Shown here in pieces: positions 49,197 to 63,793 of a DNA stretch of 64,000 bases. The position numbers and the translations under genes were made by a program. Each line of letters begins with the position of its first letter. Position 1 is the stretch's first letter. Under the pieces are notes generated by a model that saw nothing but the letters and a program-made list of their open reading frames with translations, was not told the DNA's origin and ran no database searches. Origin of the DNA: Pseudomonas protegens (GTDB lineage Bacteria; Pseudomonadota; Gammaproteobacteria; Pseudomonadales; Pseudomonadaceae). The stretch covers positions 18,481 to 82,480 of the forward strand of contig NZ_MOAK01000086.1 of the NCBI RefSeq assembly GCF_003732485.1, read 5' to 3'.

Positions 49197-50321
49197 ATGG
49201 CAAAGCGTGACTATTACGAAGTATTGGGTGTGGAGCGTGGCTCCAGCGAAGCGGAGCTGAAAAAGGCTTACCGTCGCCTGGCGATGAAGCATCACCCGGA
49301 TCGTAATCCCGGCGACAAAGCGTCGGAAGACATGTTCAAGGAGGCCAACGAGGCCTACGAAGTGCTGTCCGACTCCAGTAAGCGCGCAGCTTATGACCAA
49401 TATGGTCATGCCGGTGTCGATCCGAGCATGGGTGGCGGTGGCGCCGGTTTTGGCGGTCAGAACTTCTCCGATATCTTCGGTGATGTGTTCAGTGATTTCT
49501 TCGGTGGCGGTCGCGGCGGTTCCCGTGGCGGCGCGCAGCGCGGCAGCGACCTGCGTTACACCTTGGAGCTGAATCTGGAGGAGGCGGTGCGTGGCACCAC
49601 GGTGAATATCCGTGTGCCGACACTGGTCAACTGTAAGCCATGCGATGGCTCGGGTGCCAAGAAAGGCTCGTCGCCTGTCACTTGCCCGACCTGCGGTGGT
49701 ATTGGTCAGGTGCGGATGCAGCAGGGCTTCTTCTCGGTGCAGCAGACCTGCCCGCGTTGCCATGGCCAGGGCAAGATCATTTCCGATCCGTGCGATTCGT
49801 GCCACGGCGAAGGCCGGGTCGAAGAGTACAAGACGCTGTCGGTAAAAGTGCCGGCGGGTGTCGATACCGGTGACCGTATCCGTCTGTCCGGTGAGGGCGA
49901 GGCGGGGACTCAGGGTGGTCCGACCGGTGACCTGTATGTGGTGATCAATGTGCGCGAGCACGCGATCTTCCAGCGTGACGGCAAGCACCTGTTCTGCGAA
50001 GTACCTATCAGCTTCGTTGATGCGGCGCTGGGTGGCGAGTTGGAGATTCCGACCCTGGATGGTCGGGTCAAGCTGAAGATCCCTGAGGGAACCCAGACCG
50101 GCAAGCAGTTCCGGATTCGTGGCAAGGGCGTTGCTCCGGTGCGTGGCGGCGGTGCCGGCGACCTGATGTGCCGGGTTGCGGTGGAAACGCCAGTGAACCT
50201 GAGCCGTCGTCAGCGCGAGTTGCTGGAAGAGCTGCGCGGTTCGCTGGATGGCGACAATTCGCACTCGCCGAAAACCACGGGTTGGTTCGAGGGCGTCAAG
50301 CGCTTCTTCGGCGACCTGTAA
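49197..50321 (+). CDS. dnaJ: Co-chaperone DnaJ (Hsp40)
   Basis: A 374-residue class A J-protein. The J domain (1-70) has HPD at about 33-35. A glycine/phenylalanine-rich linker follows, then four zinc-binding repeats ('CKPCDGSG', 'CPTCGGIG', 'CPRCHGQG', 'CDSCHGEG') and two beta-domains. It delivers substrate to DnaK and stimulates its ATPase. The ATG at 49197 starts [11 protein letters not shown], the family start. Confidence 0.96.
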   Translation: MAKRDYYEVLGVERGSSEAELKKAYRRLAMKHHPDRNPGDKASEDMFKEANEAYEVLSDSSKRAAYDQYGHAGVDPSMGGGGAGFGGQNFSDIFGDVFSDFFGGGRGGSRGGAQRGSDLRYTLELNLEEAVRGTTVNIRVPTLVNCKPCDGSGAKKGSSPVTCPTCGGIGQVRMQQGFFSVQQTCPRCHGQGKIISDPCDSCHGEGRVEEYKTLSVKVPAGVDTGDRIRLSGEGEAGTQGGPTGDLYVVINVREHAIFQRDGKHLFCEVPISFVDAALGGELEIPTLDGRVKLKIPEGTQTGKQFRIRGKGVAPVRGGGAGDLMCRVAVETPVNLSRRQRELLEELRGSLDGDNSHSPKTTGWFEGVKRFFGDL

Positions 50322-50328
50322 GGAGTAA

Positions 50329-51138
<810 letters not shown>

Positions 51139-51312
51139 GATGCATCTGAAGTGGGGTTGAGGTTGTGCCTCGGCCCCTGCTTCAAACCGCTAGGCGATGT
51201 TCTGTCGCATTCCTCTGCCTTTAGGGCTCATTAGCGGTGGACCGAAAAAGCCTTTTTCTGTAAGCTACAGCTTTAGTGTGTCCACTAAAAGCGCGCAGAT
51301 AATTCGACGAAG

Positions 51313-51350
51313 AAGCGGGGTGACGTGTCTATACGTCATTCCGCTTTTTT
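51313..51350 (+). terminator. Terminator/attenuator in the carA leader
   Basis: AAGCGG...TGACGT and ACGTCA...CCGCTT form a stem of about 14 bp with small mismatches, followed by TTTTTT. It lies 46 bases before the carA start and 175 bases after dapB. A palindrome TTTAGTGTGTCCACTAAA (51272-51289) lies just before it. It could simply end dapB transcripts, or act as an attenuator for the carAB transcript. Confidence 0.7.
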
Positions 51351-51395
51351 ACAACCTGCGATCGCCCTTTCAGGCTCTATTTACGGGAGGTCTTC

Positions 51396-52532
51396 TTGAC
51401 TAAGCCAGCCATACTCGCCCTTGCTGATGGCAGCATTTTTCGTGGCGAAGCCATTGGAGCCGACGGTCAGACCGTTGGTGAGGTGGTGTTCAACACCGCA
51501 ATGACCGGCTATCAGGAAATCCTTACCGATCCTTCCTACGCCCAACAGATCGTTACCCTGACCTATCCCCACATCGGCAACACCGGCACCACGCCGGAAG
51601 ACGCCGAGTCCGATCGCGTCTGGTCGGCTGGCCTGGTTATCCGTGACTTGCCGCTGGTGGCCAGCAACTGGCGTAACACCCTGTCCCTGTCCGATTACCT
51701 GAAAGCCAACAACGTCGTGGCGATCGCCGGTATCGACACCCGTCGCCTGACCCGCATCCTGCGTGAGAAAGGTGCACAGAACGGCTGCATCATGGCCGGC
51801 GACAACATTTCCGAAGAGGCGGCGATTGCTGCCGCCCGCGGCTTCCCGGGCCTCAAGGGCATGGACCTGGCGAAAGTCGTCAGCACCAAGCAAAGCTACG
51901 AATGGCGTTCGACGGTCTGGGATCTGAAGACCGACAGCCACGCCACCATCGAAGCCGCCGATCTGCCGTACCACGTGGTTGCCTATGACTACGGGGTCAA
52001 GCTGAACATCCTGCGCATGCTGGTGGAGCGCGGTTGCCGCGTGACCGTGGTGCCTGCTCAGACCCCGGCGAGCGACGTCCTGGCCCTCAATCCGGATGGC
52101 GTGTTCCTGTCCAACGGCCCAGGCGACCCCGAGCCTTGCGACTACGCCATCAAGGCGATCAAGGAAATCCTCGAAACCGAGATTCCGGTGTTCGGCATCT
52201 GCCTGGGTCACCAACTGCTGGCCTTGGCCTCCGGCGCCAAGACCCTGAAAATGGGCCACGGCCACCACGGCGCCAACCACCCGGTCCAGGACCTGGATAC
52301 CGGAGTGGTCATGATCACCAGCCAGAACCACGGTTTTGCGGTGGATGAAGCCACGCTGCCGGGCAACGTCCGGGCGATCCACAAGTCGCTGTTCGACGGC
52401 ACCTTGCAGGGTATCGAGCGTACCGACAAGAGCGCGTTCAGCTTCCAGGGCCACCCTGAAGCCAGCCCGGGCCCGAACGATGTGGCGCCGCTGTTCGACC
52501 GCTTCATCAACGAGATGGCCAAGCGACGCTAA
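51396..52532 (+). CDS. carA: Carbamoyl-phosphate synthase small subunit CarA
   Basis: A 378-residue glutamine amidotransferase subunit. The N-terminal half is the CarA-specific domain ('[20 protein letters not shown]'), and the C-terminal class I glutaminase has the nucleophile in '[16 protein letters not shown]' and the catalytic His in '[16 protein letters not shown]'. The start is TTG at 51396, with GGGAGG six bases before it; no ATG is available near the conserved N-terminus. It feeds ammonia to CarB for arginine and pyrimidine synthesis. Confidence 0.95.
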   Translation: MTKPAILALADGSIFRGEAIGADGQTVGEVVFNTAMTGYQEILTDPSYAQQIVTLTYPHIGNTGTTPEDAESDRVWSAGLVIRDLPLVASNWRNTLSLSDYLKANNVVAIAGIDTRRLTRILREKGAQNGCIMAGDNISEEAAIAAARGFPGLKGMDLAKVVSTKQSYEWRSTVWDLKTDSHATIEAADLPYHVVAYDYGVKLNILRMLVERGCRVTVVPAQTPASDVLALNPDGVFLSNGPGDPEPCDYAIKAIKEILETEIPVFGICLGHQLLALASGAKTLKMGHGHHGANHPVQDLDTGVVMITSQNHGFAVDEATLPGNVRAIHKSLFDGTLQGIERTDKSAFSFQGHPEASPGPNDVAPLFDRFINEMAKRR

Positions 52533-52662
52533 GCGTTCGCCTTGAAAGTGTAGCGAGCAGCGCCTGAGGGCGGCCCCGGCGAGTCCGGCGGAATCCCCTC
52601 AGGCGCCTCAGAGAATGTTCAAGACGGCTTGCCGACTGACCTGCGGATTTGAGTGACAACCC

Positions 52663-55880
<3,218 letters not shown>

Positions 55881-55884
<4 letters not shown>

Positions 55885-56357
55885 ATAAATACCCAATGAC
55901 CGTCCAGGGCGCTCGCGCCCTGGAAGAAGAGCATGCTCACCTGACCAAGGTCGTGCGTCCGAAGCTCAGCCAGGACATCGGTACGGCCCGCGAGTTGGGT
56001 GATTTGAAGGAAAACGCTGAATACCATGCTGCCCGTGAACAGCAAGGCATGGTCGAGGCTCGGATCCGTGATATCGAAGGTCGTCTGCAGAACTCGGTGG
56101 TCATCGACGTCACGACCATTCCTCATACCGGCAAGGTAATCTTTGGTACCACGGTCGAGATCGCCAACGTCGAGACCGACGAAAGCGTGACCTACCAGAT
56201 CGTTGGTGAGGACGAGGCTGATATCAAGCTCGGTAAAATTTCCGTCGGCTCGCCGATTGCCCGCGCCTTGATTGCCAAGGAAGAGGGTGATGTGGTGGCG
56301 GTCAAAACGCCTGGCGGCGTTATCGAGTATGAGATTGTCGAAGTCCGTCACATCTGA
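55881..56357 (+). CDS. greA: Transcript cleavage factor GreA
   Basis: A 158-residue factor that rescues backtracked RNA polymerase. The N-terminal coiled coil carries the conserved acidic tip in 'AREQGDLKEN'-like sequence '[20 protein letters not shown]', and the C-terminal FKBP-like domain ends '[20 protein letters not shown]'. It is coupled to carB by ATGA overlap, as in other Pseudomonas. Confidence 0.96.
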
Positions 56358-56362
56358 AAGAA

Positions 56363-56385
56363 GGCGCCCGCTGCATGCGGGCGCC
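56363..56385 (+). terminator. GC-rich hairpin after greA, before the membrane-protein start
   Basis: GGCGCCCGC and GCGGGCGCC pair around TGCAT with 9 bp. There is no T-run, so it is more a transcript-end stabiliser or translation-masking stem than a full terminator. Confidence 0.45.
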
Positions 56386-56790
56386 ATGCTTTGGCAGCTG
56401 ACCCAGATGTTGTGGGTCGGCGGCTTATGGTTATTGCATCTCGGCTTGTTTCCCGTCCTGGGCCAGATTGGCCTCGCTCCCTTGCTCATCGAAGAGGTTT
56501 CGACGCTGCTCAGTGCGTTGTTGGTGGGCTTTTCGGCGGCGTGCCTGGTTCTACAGGCGCTGGTGCTGATTCAGTCCGAAGGGCTGAGAAGTCTTTGGCG
56601 GGATATTCGGGGGCAACTGCTGTTGATGGCAATGTATGCGTGCGCGATGTATTTCACTGTGCGCGTTCTGTTGCCGGAAGCTCAGCGCTGGCAGTTGTTC
56701 AGCTATCTGGTTCTGGGCTTTTCCGGCTTGATACTGGTGCTGCAGCCGGTGCCAGGATGGGGTGGAAGGGTGCGCCAGGCACACCCTTGA
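56386..56790 (+). CDS. DUF4149-type membrane protein
   Basis: A 134-residue inner-membrane protein with about four helices (residues 5-25, 40-65, 80-100 and 107-125). The N-terminal 'WQLTQMLWVGGLWLLHLGLF' is like the DUF4149/TMEM205-like family. Function unknown. The ATG at 56386 is immediately preceded by a strong hairpin (GGCGCCCGC/GCGGGCGCC, 56363-56385) that would hide any ribosome binding site. It is co-directional with greA. Confidence 0.75.
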   Translation: MLWQLTQMLWVGGLWLLHLGLFPVLGQIGLAPLLIEEVSTLLSALLVGFSAACLVLQALVLIQSEGLRSLWRDIRGQLLLMAMYACAMYFTVRVLLPEAQRWQLFSYLVLGFSGLILVLQPVPGWGGRVRQAHP

Positions 56791-56802
56791 CCCGAGTCGA
56801 CG

Positions 56803-57111
56803 TCAGTTGAAACGATGGACGTTCGACAATTGCTTGTTTACCTTGGCGTTCTTGCGGTAGATCAGCGCCATCTTGCCGATGACCTGCACCAGATCCGCTT
56901 TGCCGGCCTTGCACAGTTCGGCAATGGCTTCCAGGCGCGATTCGCGCTCGAGGATGTTGAGCTTGATCTTGATCAGCTCGTGATCGCTCAAGGCGCGTTC
57001 AAGTTCGGCTAGCACACCTTCGGTCAAACCGTTGTCAGCCACAGTCAATACTGGTTTCAGATGGTGGCCAATGGATTTGTACTGTTTCTTCTGCTCTTGA
57101 GTGAGCGGCAT
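56803..57111 (-). CDS. yhbY: Ribosome-associated RNA-binding protein YhbY
   Basis: A 102-residue CRM-domain protein ('LKPVLTVADNGLTEGVLAEL', 'LCKAGKADLVQVIGKMALIY'). It associates with pre-50S ribosomal subunits in E. coli. It is divergent from rlmE, the same arrangement as in many gammaproteobacteria. Confidence 0.92.
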   Translation of the reverse strand: MPLTQEQKKQYKSIGHHLKPVLTVADNGLTEGVLAELERALSDHELIKIKLNILERESRLEAIAELCKAGKADLVQVIGKMALIYRKNAKVNKQLSNVHRFN

Positions 57112-57215
57112 AATCTGACCCCTGCGTCTGATCTTGTAAAAAGCGGCGGCCAGTTTACCCGAGCGAGTCCGGGACCGCCCAGTTAATCACGACCCGTTTT
57201 ATTTTGAGGTGGCCC

Positions 57216-57845
57216 GTGGCCCGTTCCAAAACTAGCCATAACTGGCTGAAAGAGCACTTCAACGACCCATTCGTCAAAATGGCGCAAAAAGATGGGTACC
57301 GTTCCCGTGCCAGCTACAAGCTGCTGGAGATCCAGGAAAAGGACCGCCTTATCCGTCCTGGCATGAGTGTGATCGACCTAGGGGCCGCCCCGGGTGGCTG
57401 GTCGCAGGTGACCAGTCGTCTGATTGGTGGTCAGGGGCGCTTGATTGCCTCCGACATCCTGGAGATGGACAGCATTCCCGATGTGACCTTTATTCAAGGG
57501 GACTTTACCGAGGATGCGGTGTTGGCGCAGATCCTCGAAGCTGTCGGAAATTCTGAAGTTGACCTTGTGATTTCCGATATGGCCCCCAATATGAGTGGGT
57601 TAGCGGCTGTGGACATGCCTCGTGCGATGTTCCTGTGCGAATTGGCGCTGGATCTTGCTAGTCGGGTATTACGTCCAGGTGGTGATTTTCTGATCAAGAT
57701 CTTCCAGGGTGAAGGTTTTGATGAGTACCACAAGAGCGTTCGGCAGATGTTCGAGAAAGTGCAGATGCGCAAGCCGACATCTTCCCGTGACCGTTCTAGG
57801 GAGCAATACCTGTTGGGGCGTGGCTTCCGTGGTCGCAGTGAGTAA
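57216..57845 (+). CDS. rlmE: 23S rRNA 2'-O-ribose methyltransferase RlmE (FtsJ/RrmJ)
   Basis: A 209-residue methyltransferase for U2552 of 23S rRNA. The SAM motif is '[20 protein letters not shown]', and the K-D-K-E catalytic set includes D in '[10 protein letters not shown]' and K in '[14 protein letters not shown]'. The start is GTG at 57216 with GAGG upstream, giving [10 protein letters not shown]; a TTG at 57204 is less likely. It is followed by ftsH, the usual order. Confidence 0.95.
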   Translation: MARSKTSHNWLKEHFNDPFVKMAQKDGYRSRASYKLLEIQEKDRLIRPGMSVIDLGAAPGGWSQVTSRLIGGQGRLIASDILEMDSIPDVTFIQGDFTEDAVLAQILEAVGNSEVDLVISDMAPNMSGLAAVDMPRAMFLCELALDLASRVLRPGGDFLIKIFQGEGFDEYHKSVRQMFEKVQMRKPTSSRDRSREQYLLGRGFRGRSE

Positions 57846-58037
57846 GTAAGGATTTTGACTGGGGTGATAGGATTTTCGTATTTCGCCCCGTCAGATTAAA
57901 CGCATATTGTGTAGTCTAAGTTTCACATAGGGTTACAGACAGCGCCTGCCAGAGCTGTAGGTAATGTAGTAAGTTAGGCCGGTGAATATCATGCGAAGCG
58001 CGCGCCAGTAGCGGAGCTTGCTTCAGAGGGTAGTTAA

Positions 58038-59951
58038 TTGAACGACATGGCAAAGAATCTGATCCTTTGGTTGATCATCGCTGCCGTCCTTGTGACGGTG
58101 ATGAACAACTTCTCCAGCCCTAACGAGCCGCAAACCCTCAACTACTCCGACTTCATCCAGCAAGTTAAGGATGGCAAGGTCGAGCGCGTAGCGGTTGATG
58201 GCTACGTGATTACCGGCAAGCGCAACGATGGCGACAGCTTCAAAACCATTCGTCCTGCCATTCAGGACAATGGCCTGATCGGCGATTTGGTGGACAACCA
58301 TGTCGTGGTCGAAGGCAAGCAGCCTGAGCAGCAAAGCATCTGGACCCAACTGTTGGTGGCCAGCTTCCCGATCCTGGTGATCATTGCCGTCTTCATGTTC
58401 TTCATGCGGCAAATGCAAGGTGGCGCAGGTGGCAAGGGTGGGCCAATGAGCTTTGGCAAGAGCAAGGCGCGTCTGCTCTCTGAAGATCAGGTGAAAACCA
58501 CTCTGGCTGACGTCGCTGGTTGTGACGAGGCTAAGGAGGAAGTTGGCGAACTGGTTGAGTTCCTGCGTGATCCGGGCAAGTTCCAGCGTCTGGGCGGTCG
58601 CATTCCTCGGGGGGTGCTGATGGTAGGTCCGCCGGGTACCGGTAAGACCTTGCTGGCCAAGGCCATTGCGGGCGAAGCCAAGGTGCCATTCTTCACTATT
58701 TCCGGTTCCGACTTCGTCGAGATGTTCGTTGGTGTCGGTGCCAGCCGTGTTCGCGATATGTTTGAGCAGGCCAAGAAACATGCTCCGTGCATCATTTTCA
58801 TCGATGAGATCGACGCTGTCGGTCGTCACCGTGGCGCCGGCATGGGCGGCGGTCATGATGAGCGTGAGCAGACCCTCAACCAATTGCTGGTTGAGATGGA
58901 CGGCTTTGAAATGAATGACGGCATCATTGTTATCGCTGCCACTAACCGTCCAGACGTACTCGACCCAGCGTTGCTGCGTCCTGGTCGTTTCGACCGCCAG
59001 GTGGTGGTTGGCCTGCCGGACATTCGCGGTCGTGAGCAGATTCTCAAGGTTCACATGCGCAAAGTGCCAATGGGCGAAGATGTTGCCCCGGCAGTAATCG
59101 CGCGCGGTACACCGGGTTTCTCCGGTGCCGACTTGGCAAACCTGGTGAACGAGGCTTCGTTGTTCGCGGCTCGTACCGGTAAGCGTATTGTCGAAATGAA
59201 GGAATTTGAACTGGCCAAGGACAAGATCATGATGGGCGCAGAGCGCAAATCCATGGTCATGTCCGAGAAAGAAAAGCAGAACACCGCTTATCACGAAGCC
59301 GGCCACGCCATTGTCGGTCGAGTCGTGCCTGAGCATGATCCGGTCTACAAAGTCTCGATCATCCCTCGCGGTCGGGCATTGGGCGTCACCATGTTCCTGC
59401 CGGAAGAAGATCGCTACAGCCTGTCCAAGCGAGCCCTGATCAGCCAGATCTGCTCGCTCTATGGTGGCCGTATCGCAGAAGAGATGACGCTGGGTTTTGA
59501 CGGCGTGACCACCGGTGCATCCAACGACATCATGCGCGCCAGCCAGATTGCTCGGAACATGGTCACCAAGTGGGGCCTCTCCGAAAAACTCGGTCCGCTG
59601 ATGTATGCGGAAGAAGAGGGCGAAGTATTCCTGGGTCGCAGTGCTGGCAGTCAGCATGCCAGTTTGTCCGCTGAAACAGCGAAACTGATCGACTCCGAAG
59701 TGCGCAGTATCATTGACCAGTGCTACGGCACTGCCAAACAGATCCTGACGGACAACCGCGACAAGCTGGACGCCATGGCGGACGCCTTGATGAAGTACGA
59801 AACCATCGATGCCGATCAGATTGACGACATCATGGCGGGGCGTACTCCGCGTGAACCTCGTGATTGGGAGGGCGGTTCGGGTACTACTCCTCCAGTAGTG
59901 CAAAACGAACGTCCGGAAACACCCATCGGCGGCCCTGCTGCCGACCACTAA
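58038..59951 (+). CDS. ftsH: ATP-dependent zinc metalloprotease FtsH
   Basis: A 637-residue membrane-bound AAA+ protease. Two N-terminal helices flank a periplasmic domain. Walker A is 'GPPGTGKT', Walker B '[11 protein letters not shown]', and the second region of homology '[20 protein letters not shown]'. The zinc site is HEAGH near residue 418. It degrades membrane proteins, sigma32 and LpxC. The TTG at 58038 has AGAGGG at a good distance; an ATG at 58047 (MAKNLILWL) is an equally plausible start. Confidence 0.96.
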   Translation: MNDMAKNLILWLIIAAVLVTVMNNFSSPNEPQTLNYSDFIQQVKDGKVERVAVDGYVITGKRNDGDSFKTIRPAIQDNGLIGDLVDNHVVVEGKQPEQQSIWTQLLVASFPILVIIAVFMFFMRQMQGGAGGKGGPMSFGKSKARLLSEDQVKTTLADVAGCDEAKEEVGELVEFLRDPGKFQRLGGRIPRGVLMVGPPGTGKTLLAKAIAGEAKVPFFTISGSDFVEMFVGVGASRVRDMFEQAKKHAPCIIFIDEIDAVGRHRGAGMGGGHDEREQTLNQLLVEMDGFEMNDGIIVIAATNRPDVLDPALLRPGRFDRQVVVGLPDIRGREQILKVHMRKVPMGEDVAPAVIARGTPGFSGADLANLVNEASLFAARTGKRIVEMKEFELAKDKIMMGAERKSMVMSEKEKQNTAYHEAGHAIVGRVVPEHDPVYKVSIIPRGRALGVTMFLPEEDRYSLSKRALISQICSLYGGRIAEEMTLGFDGVTTGASNDIMRASQIARNMVTKWGLSEKLGPLMYAEEEGEVFLGRSAGSQHASLSAETAKLIDSEVRSIIDQCYGTAKQILTDNRDKLDAMADALMKYETIDADQIDDIMAGRTPREPRDWEGGSGTTPPVVQNERPETPIGGPAADH

Positions 59952-59959
59952 GGTTTTAA

Positions 59960-60811
59960 ATGACTTCTGTTCCTTCCTCCACCCGGTTGCCTTGCGGCAA
60001 CCGGGTTCTTGATTTGGCCCGTGCGCATGTCATGGGCATCTTGAATGTAACCCCCGATTCCTTTTCCGATGGCGGTCGCTTCAGCCAGCTGGATGTTGCT
60101 TTGCGACATGCCGAGGCCATGGTTGCCGCCGGTGCTACGCTGATCGATATCGGCGGCGAATCAACTCGGCCCGGTGCCCGGACGGTATCGCCGCTGGAGG
60201 AGCTGGAGCGCGTTGCCCCTGTCGTCGAGCGAATTCATCGTGAACTGGACGTGGTTATTTCCGTTGATACCTCAACCCCGGCAGTGATTCGCGAAACTGC
60301 ACGTCTCGGGGCGGGGTTGATTAACGATGTACGTGCGTTGCGCCGTGATGGTGCTCTGGATGCAGCTGCTGCCACCGGTTTGCCGGTGTGTCTGATGCAT
60401 ATGCTCGGTGAGCCGGGAGATATGCAGGATAATCCGCATTATCAGAATGTCACCCAGGAAGTGGGTGTCTTTTTGGCCGAGCGAATGGCTGCGTGTGCGG
60501 CTGTCGGGATTGGCGCTGAACGGATTGTTCTCGATCCGGGCTTTGGCTTTGCCAAGACCCTGCAGCACAATTTGAGCCTGTTCAAGCATATGGAGGCCCT
60601 GCATGCCCTTGGGCGCCCCCTTCTGGTTGGGGTTTCGCGCAAAAGCATGGTTGGCCAAACCTTGAATCGACCTGTAGCCGAGCGATTGCACGGTAGTCTG
60701 GCGCTCGCGGCACTGGCGGTGACCAAGGGGGCGAAAATTATCCGCGTCCATGATGTCGCCGAGACAGTGGACGTTGTGCGAATGATTGCGGCAGTGGAAT
60801 CCGCCGAATAA
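59960..60811 (+). CDS. folP: Dihydropteroate synthase FolP
   Basis: A 283-residue TIM-barrel enzyme of folate synthesis that joins 4-aminobenzoate to dihydropterin pyrophosphate. Motifs are '[16 protein letters not shown]', '[11 protein letters not shown]' and '[20 protein letters not shown]'. This is the sulfonamide target. It begins 8 bases after ftsH and ends 16 bases before glmM, in one operon. Confidence 0.96.
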   Translation: MTSVPSSTRLPCGNRVLDLARAHVMGILNVTPDSFSDGGRFSQLDVALRHAEAMVAAGATLIDIGGESTRPGARTVSPLEELERVAPVVERIHRELDVVISVDTSTPAVIRETARLGAGLINDVRALRRDGALDAAAATGLPVCLMHMLGEPGDMQDNPHYQNVTQEVGVFLAERMAACAAVGIGAERIVLDPGFGFAKTLQHNLSLFKHMEALHALGRPLLVGVSRKSMVGQTLNRPVAERLHGSLALAALAVTKGAKIIRVHDVAETVDVVRMIAAVESAE

Positions 60812-60827
60812 GAACGATGGAGTACTT

Positions 60828-62165
60828 ATGACTAAGAAATACTTTGGCACCGACGGCATTCGTGGTCGTGTGGGCGAATTCCCGATTACTCCTGATTTCA
60901 TGCTCAAGCTCGGTTGGGCGGCTGGCATGGCCTTTCGCAGCATGGGCGCCTGCCGCGTGCTGGTAGGCAAGGACACGCGTATCTCTGGGTACATGTTCGA
61001 ATCGGCTCTCGAGGCAGGGCTGTCTGCCGCCGGTGCAGATGTAATGCTGCTGGGGCCGATGCCGACTCCGGCGATCGCTTATCTGACGCGCACCTTCCAT
61101 GCGGAGGCCGGGATTGTCATCAGTGCTTCGCACAATCCCCATGATGACAACGGCATCAAGTTCTTCTCGGGTGAGGGCACCAAGTTGCCTGACGAGGTGG
61201 AGTTGATGATCGAAGAGTTGCTGGATGCGCCGATGACCGTGGTGGAGTCGAGCAAGCTCGGCAAGGTTTCGCGGATCAACGACGCATCGGGGCGCTACAT
61301 TGAGTTCTGCAAGAGCAGCGTGCCATCGAGCACCAGTTTTGCCGGCTTGAAAGTCGTCCTGGACTGCGCTCATGGCGCCACCTACAAGGTAGCGCCGAGT
61401 GTATTCCGCGAGTTGGGCGCGCAAGTCACGGTTCTGTCTGCGCAGCCTAATGGCTTGAACATCAACGAGAACTGCGGTTCGACTCATATGTCGCAATTGC
61501 AGGCGGCGGTACTGGCCGAGCACGCGGATCTGGGTATTGCCTTTGATGGCGACGGTGACCGGGTGCTGATGGTCGACCAGACCGGTGCAATTGTTGACGG
61601 TGATGAGCTGCTGTTCATCATCGCCCGGGATTTGCATGAGCGTGACAAGTTGCAAGGCGGTGTGGTCGGGACGCTTATGAGCAATCTGGGGCTGGAGCTG
61701 GCTCTGGCGGATCTGGGTATTCCTTTTGTCCGGGCCAATGTAGGTGATCGTTATGTGATTGCCGAACTGCTGGAACGCAACTGGCTGGTGGGGGGAGAGA
61801 ACTCCGGGCACATCGTGTGCTTGCGGCACGCCACGACGGGTGATGCGATCATCGCTGCATTGCAGGTGCTGATGGCACTCAAGGCGCGTGGTGAAAGCCT
61901 GGCGCAGTCACGTCAGGGGCTGCGTAAGTGCCCTCAAGTGCTGGTCAATGTTCGCTTTGCCGGGGGGGATAACCCGGTTGAGCATCCTGCTGTGAAAGAG
62001 GCCTGTGAACGCGTGACTGCCGCGATGGCGGGGCGTGGCCGGGTTCTTCTGCGCAAGTCCGGTACCGAGCCTTTGGTGCGTGTCATGGTCGAAGGTAGCG
62101 ATGAAGCACAGGTTCGCGCTTATGCTGATGAGCTGGCAAAACTGGTTGCTGAAGTTTCTGCCTGA
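60828..62165 (+). CDS. glmM: Phosphoglucosamine mutase GlmM
   Basis: A 445-residue alpha-D-phosphohexomutase. The phosphoserine loop is '[20 protein letters not shown]' near residue 100, the Mg2+ loop '[12 protein letters not shown]' near 240, and the C-terminal phosphate site '[17 protein letters not shown]'. It makes glucosamine-1-phosphate for UDP-GlcNAc and peptidoglycan. The ATG at 60828 begins [13 protein letters not shown], the family start. Confidence 0.96.
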   Translation: MTKKYFGTDGIRGRVGEFPITPDFMLKLGWAAGMAFRSMGACRVLVGKDTRISGYMFESALEAGLSAAGADVMLLGPMPTPAIAYLTRTFHAEAGIVISASHNPHDDNGIKFFSGEGTKLPDEVELMIEELLDAPMTVVESSKLGKVSRINDASGRYIEFCKSSVPSSTSFAGLKVVLDCAHGATYKVAPSVFRELGAQVTVLSAQPNGLNINENCGSTHMSQLQAAVLAEHADLGIAFDGDGDRVLMVDQTGAIVDGDELLFIIARDLHERDKLQGGVVGTLMSNLGLELALADLGIPFVRANVGDRYVIAELLERNWLVGGENSGHIVCLRHATTGDAIIAALQVLMALKARGESLAQSRQGLRKCPQVLVNVRFAGGDNPVEHPAVKEACERVTAAMAGRGRVLLRKSGTEPLVRVMVEGSDEAQVRAYADELAKLVAEVSA

Positions 62166-62231
62166 TTTCGGCTTGCCAGTGTTGTTTTGGTTGGGTAACA
62201 TCTGCGCCCACTTTGACCGACGAGGTACAGC

Positions 62232-62987
62232 ATGCGTCGCCCTATGGTAGCTGGTAACTGGAAGATGCACGGTACCCGCGCCAGCGTCGCTGAGCTGATC
62301 AATGGCCTTCGTCATCTGGCCTTGCCAAGCGGTGTTGATGTCGCGGTATTCCCGCCTTGCTTGTATATCAATCAAGTGATTGATGGCTTGAAAGGTAAGT
62401 CGATTTCGGTCGGCGCGCAGAATTCTGCGGTGGAATCCATGCAAGGTGCGTTGACGGGCGAGATCGCCCCGAGTCAATTGGTGGACGCAGGTTGTTCCCT
62501 GGTGCTGGTTGGGCATTCCGAACGCCGTCTGATCATGGGCGAGCGGGACGCGACTCTCAATCGCAAGTTCGCGGCAGCACAGGCTTGTGGTTTGAAGCCG
62601 ATTCTGTGTGTAGGGGAAACCCTCGAACAGCGCGAAGCCGGGAAGACTCTAGAAGTTGTAGGGCGTCAGCTGGGCAGTATTATCGAAGAGTTGGGTGTTG
62701 GCGCGTTCGCCAATGCTGTTATCGCTTACGAGCCGGTCTGGGCCATTGGCACCGGGCTGACTGCAACACCGCAACAGGCGCAGGATGTGCATGCAGCCAT
62801 CCGCGCGCAGTTGGCGGCAGAGAATTCTGAAGTGGCACGAGGAGTGCGGCTTCTATACGGCGGCAGCGTGAAGGCGGCCAATGCGGTCGAACTGTTCGGC
62901 ATGCCGGATATCGATGGGGGGCTCATTGGTGGAGCTTCCCTGAATGCAGATGAGTTCGGTGCGATCTGTCGCGCCGCGGGAAACTGA
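62232..62987 (+). CDS. tpiA: Triosephosphate isomerase TpiA
   Basis: A 251-residue TIM-barrel enzyme. Visible motifs are '[18 protein letters not shown]' with the catalytic Lys, '[13 protein letters not shown]' with the catalytic His, '[20 protein letters not shown]' with the catalytic Glu, and '[12 protein letters not shown]'. It interconverts dihydroxyacetone phosphate and glyceraldehyde 3-phosphate. Confidence 0.97.
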   Translation: MRRPMVAGNWKMHGTRASVAELINGLRHLALPSGVDVAVFPPCLYINQVIDGLKGKSISVGAQNSAVESMQGALTGEIAPSQLVDAGCSLVLVGHSERRLIMGERDATLNRKFAAAQACGLKPILCVGETLEQREAGKTLEVVGRQLGSIIEELGVGAFANAVIAYEPVWAIGTGLTATPQQAQDVHAAIRAQLAAENSEVARGVRLLYGGSVKAANAVELFGMPDIDGGLIGGASLNADEFGAICRAAGN

Positions 62988-62991
62988 AAAA

Positions 62992-63375
62992 ATGCTGGAA
63001 ACAGTCGTAGTCGTTTTTCATCTGCTGGGTGCCCTGGGCGTAGTTGCTCTGGTTTTGCTGCAGCAGGGTAAAGGTGCGGATGCTGGCGCGTCTTTCGGTG
63101 CAGGTGCTTCAAATACTGTGTTCGGAAGCCAAGGTTCCTCTACCTTTCTTAGTAAGTTTACTGCTATACTTGCCGCCGGTTTCTTCATAACCAGCTTAGG
63201 GTTAGGTTACTTTGCTAAAGAGAAAGCTCATCAGCTGACTCAAGTAGGCTTACCAGATCCAGCAGTGCTTGAAGTGCCAAAGCAAAAACCGGCTTCTGAT
63301 GATGTCCCGGTGCTCCAAGAGCAAAAGTCGGCCAACAGCGCGACTGACGTACCTCCAGCTCCAGAGCAGAAGTAA
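62992..63375 (+). CDS. secG: Preprotein translocase subunit SecG
   Basis: A 127-residue inner-membrane protein with two helices (about 1-20 and 52-75) linked by the conserved '[20 protein letters not shown]'. It assists SecYE protein export. The C-terminal tail is proline- and lysine-rich. The ATG at 62992 is 4 bases after the tpiA stop. It is followed by tRNA-Leu, the usual order. Confidence 0.95.
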   Translation: MLETVVVVFHLLGALGVVALVLLQQGKGADAGASFGAGASNTVFGSQGSSTFLSKFTAILAAGFFITSLGLGYFAKEKAHQLTQVGLPDPAVLEVPKQKPASDDVPVLQEQKSANSATDVPPAPEQK

Positions 63376-63404
63376 GAAGAGTTTCATGCAGTAACGTAGT
63401 CTAT

Positions 63405-63490
63405 GCCGAGGTGGTGGAATTGGTAGACACGCAACCTTGAGGTGGTTGTGCCCATAGGGTGTAGGGGTTCGAGTCCCCTTCTCGGTACCA
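63405..63490 (+). tRNA. leuT: tRNA-Leu (GAG)
   Basis: An 86-base tRNA with encoded CCA. The acceptor GCCGAGG pairs with CCTTCTCGGT-side sequence, and the anticodon stem CAACC/GGTTG encloses TTGAGGT, giving GAG. The long variable arm (GTGCCCATAGGGTGT) and T-arm GGGGTTCGAGTCCCC are typical of leucine tRNAs. It follows secG. Confidence 0.93.
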
Positions 63491-63501
63491 ATTATCAGGA
63501 G

Positions 63502-63525
63502 AGCCCGCTGTTGCGGGCTTTCTTG
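63502..63525 (+). terminator. Terminator after tRNA-Leu
   Basis: AGCCCGC and GCGGGCT form a 7-bp stem around TGTT, followed by TTCTT. It lies 11 bases beyond the tRNA 3' end. Confidence 0.8.
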
Positions 63526-63541
63526 TAGGTGGAAGGTTACA

Positions 63542-63570
63542 TTGACCCAAAAAGGGATCAGTCGTATACT
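63542..63570 (+). promoter_or_regulatory. Sigma70 promoter of tRNA-fMet
   Basis: TTGACC (63542-63547) and TATACT (63565-63570) are separated by exactly 17 bases, and the mature tRNA begins 16 bases after the -10 box. A CCGCCCC discriminator follows, as expected for growth-rate-controlled stable RNA. Confidence 0.88.
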
Positions 63571-63586
63571 TCCGCCCCAGCTTTGT

Positions 63587-63663
<77 letters not shown>

Positions 63664-63673
63664 GTTTTAGCGG

Positions 63674-63695
63674 AGCCCCTTTTCAGGGGCTTTTT
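63674..63695 (+). terminator. Terminator after tRNA-fMet
   Basis: AGCCCC and GGGGCT form a 6-bp stem around TTTTCA, followed by TTTTT. It lies 10 bases after the tRNA. Confidence 0.85.
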
Positions 63696-63741
63696 GTTAG
63701 CTGGACACTTTATAACGCCGCTATTCAACGGCGTTTCCGGG

Positions 63742-63763
63742 ATGGGCGCTTCGCCCATTTTTT
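63742..63763 (+). terminator. Second hairpin/terminator in the rimP leader
   Basis: ATGGGCG and CGCCCAT pair around CTT, followed by TTTTTT. It lies 31 bases before the rimP start, so transcripts reading through the tRNA terminator meet a second stop signal. It may be an attenuator of the rimP-nusA-infB operon. Confidence 0.7.
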
Positions 63764-63793
63764 ATTTGCACAAGCATGCACGAGGGGGTTCAG

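Noticed and set aside
58023..59948. A 641-codon antisense frame opposite ftsH
   Set aside because: A shadow of ftsH created by GC-rich third positions; low-complexity His/Gln-rich product.
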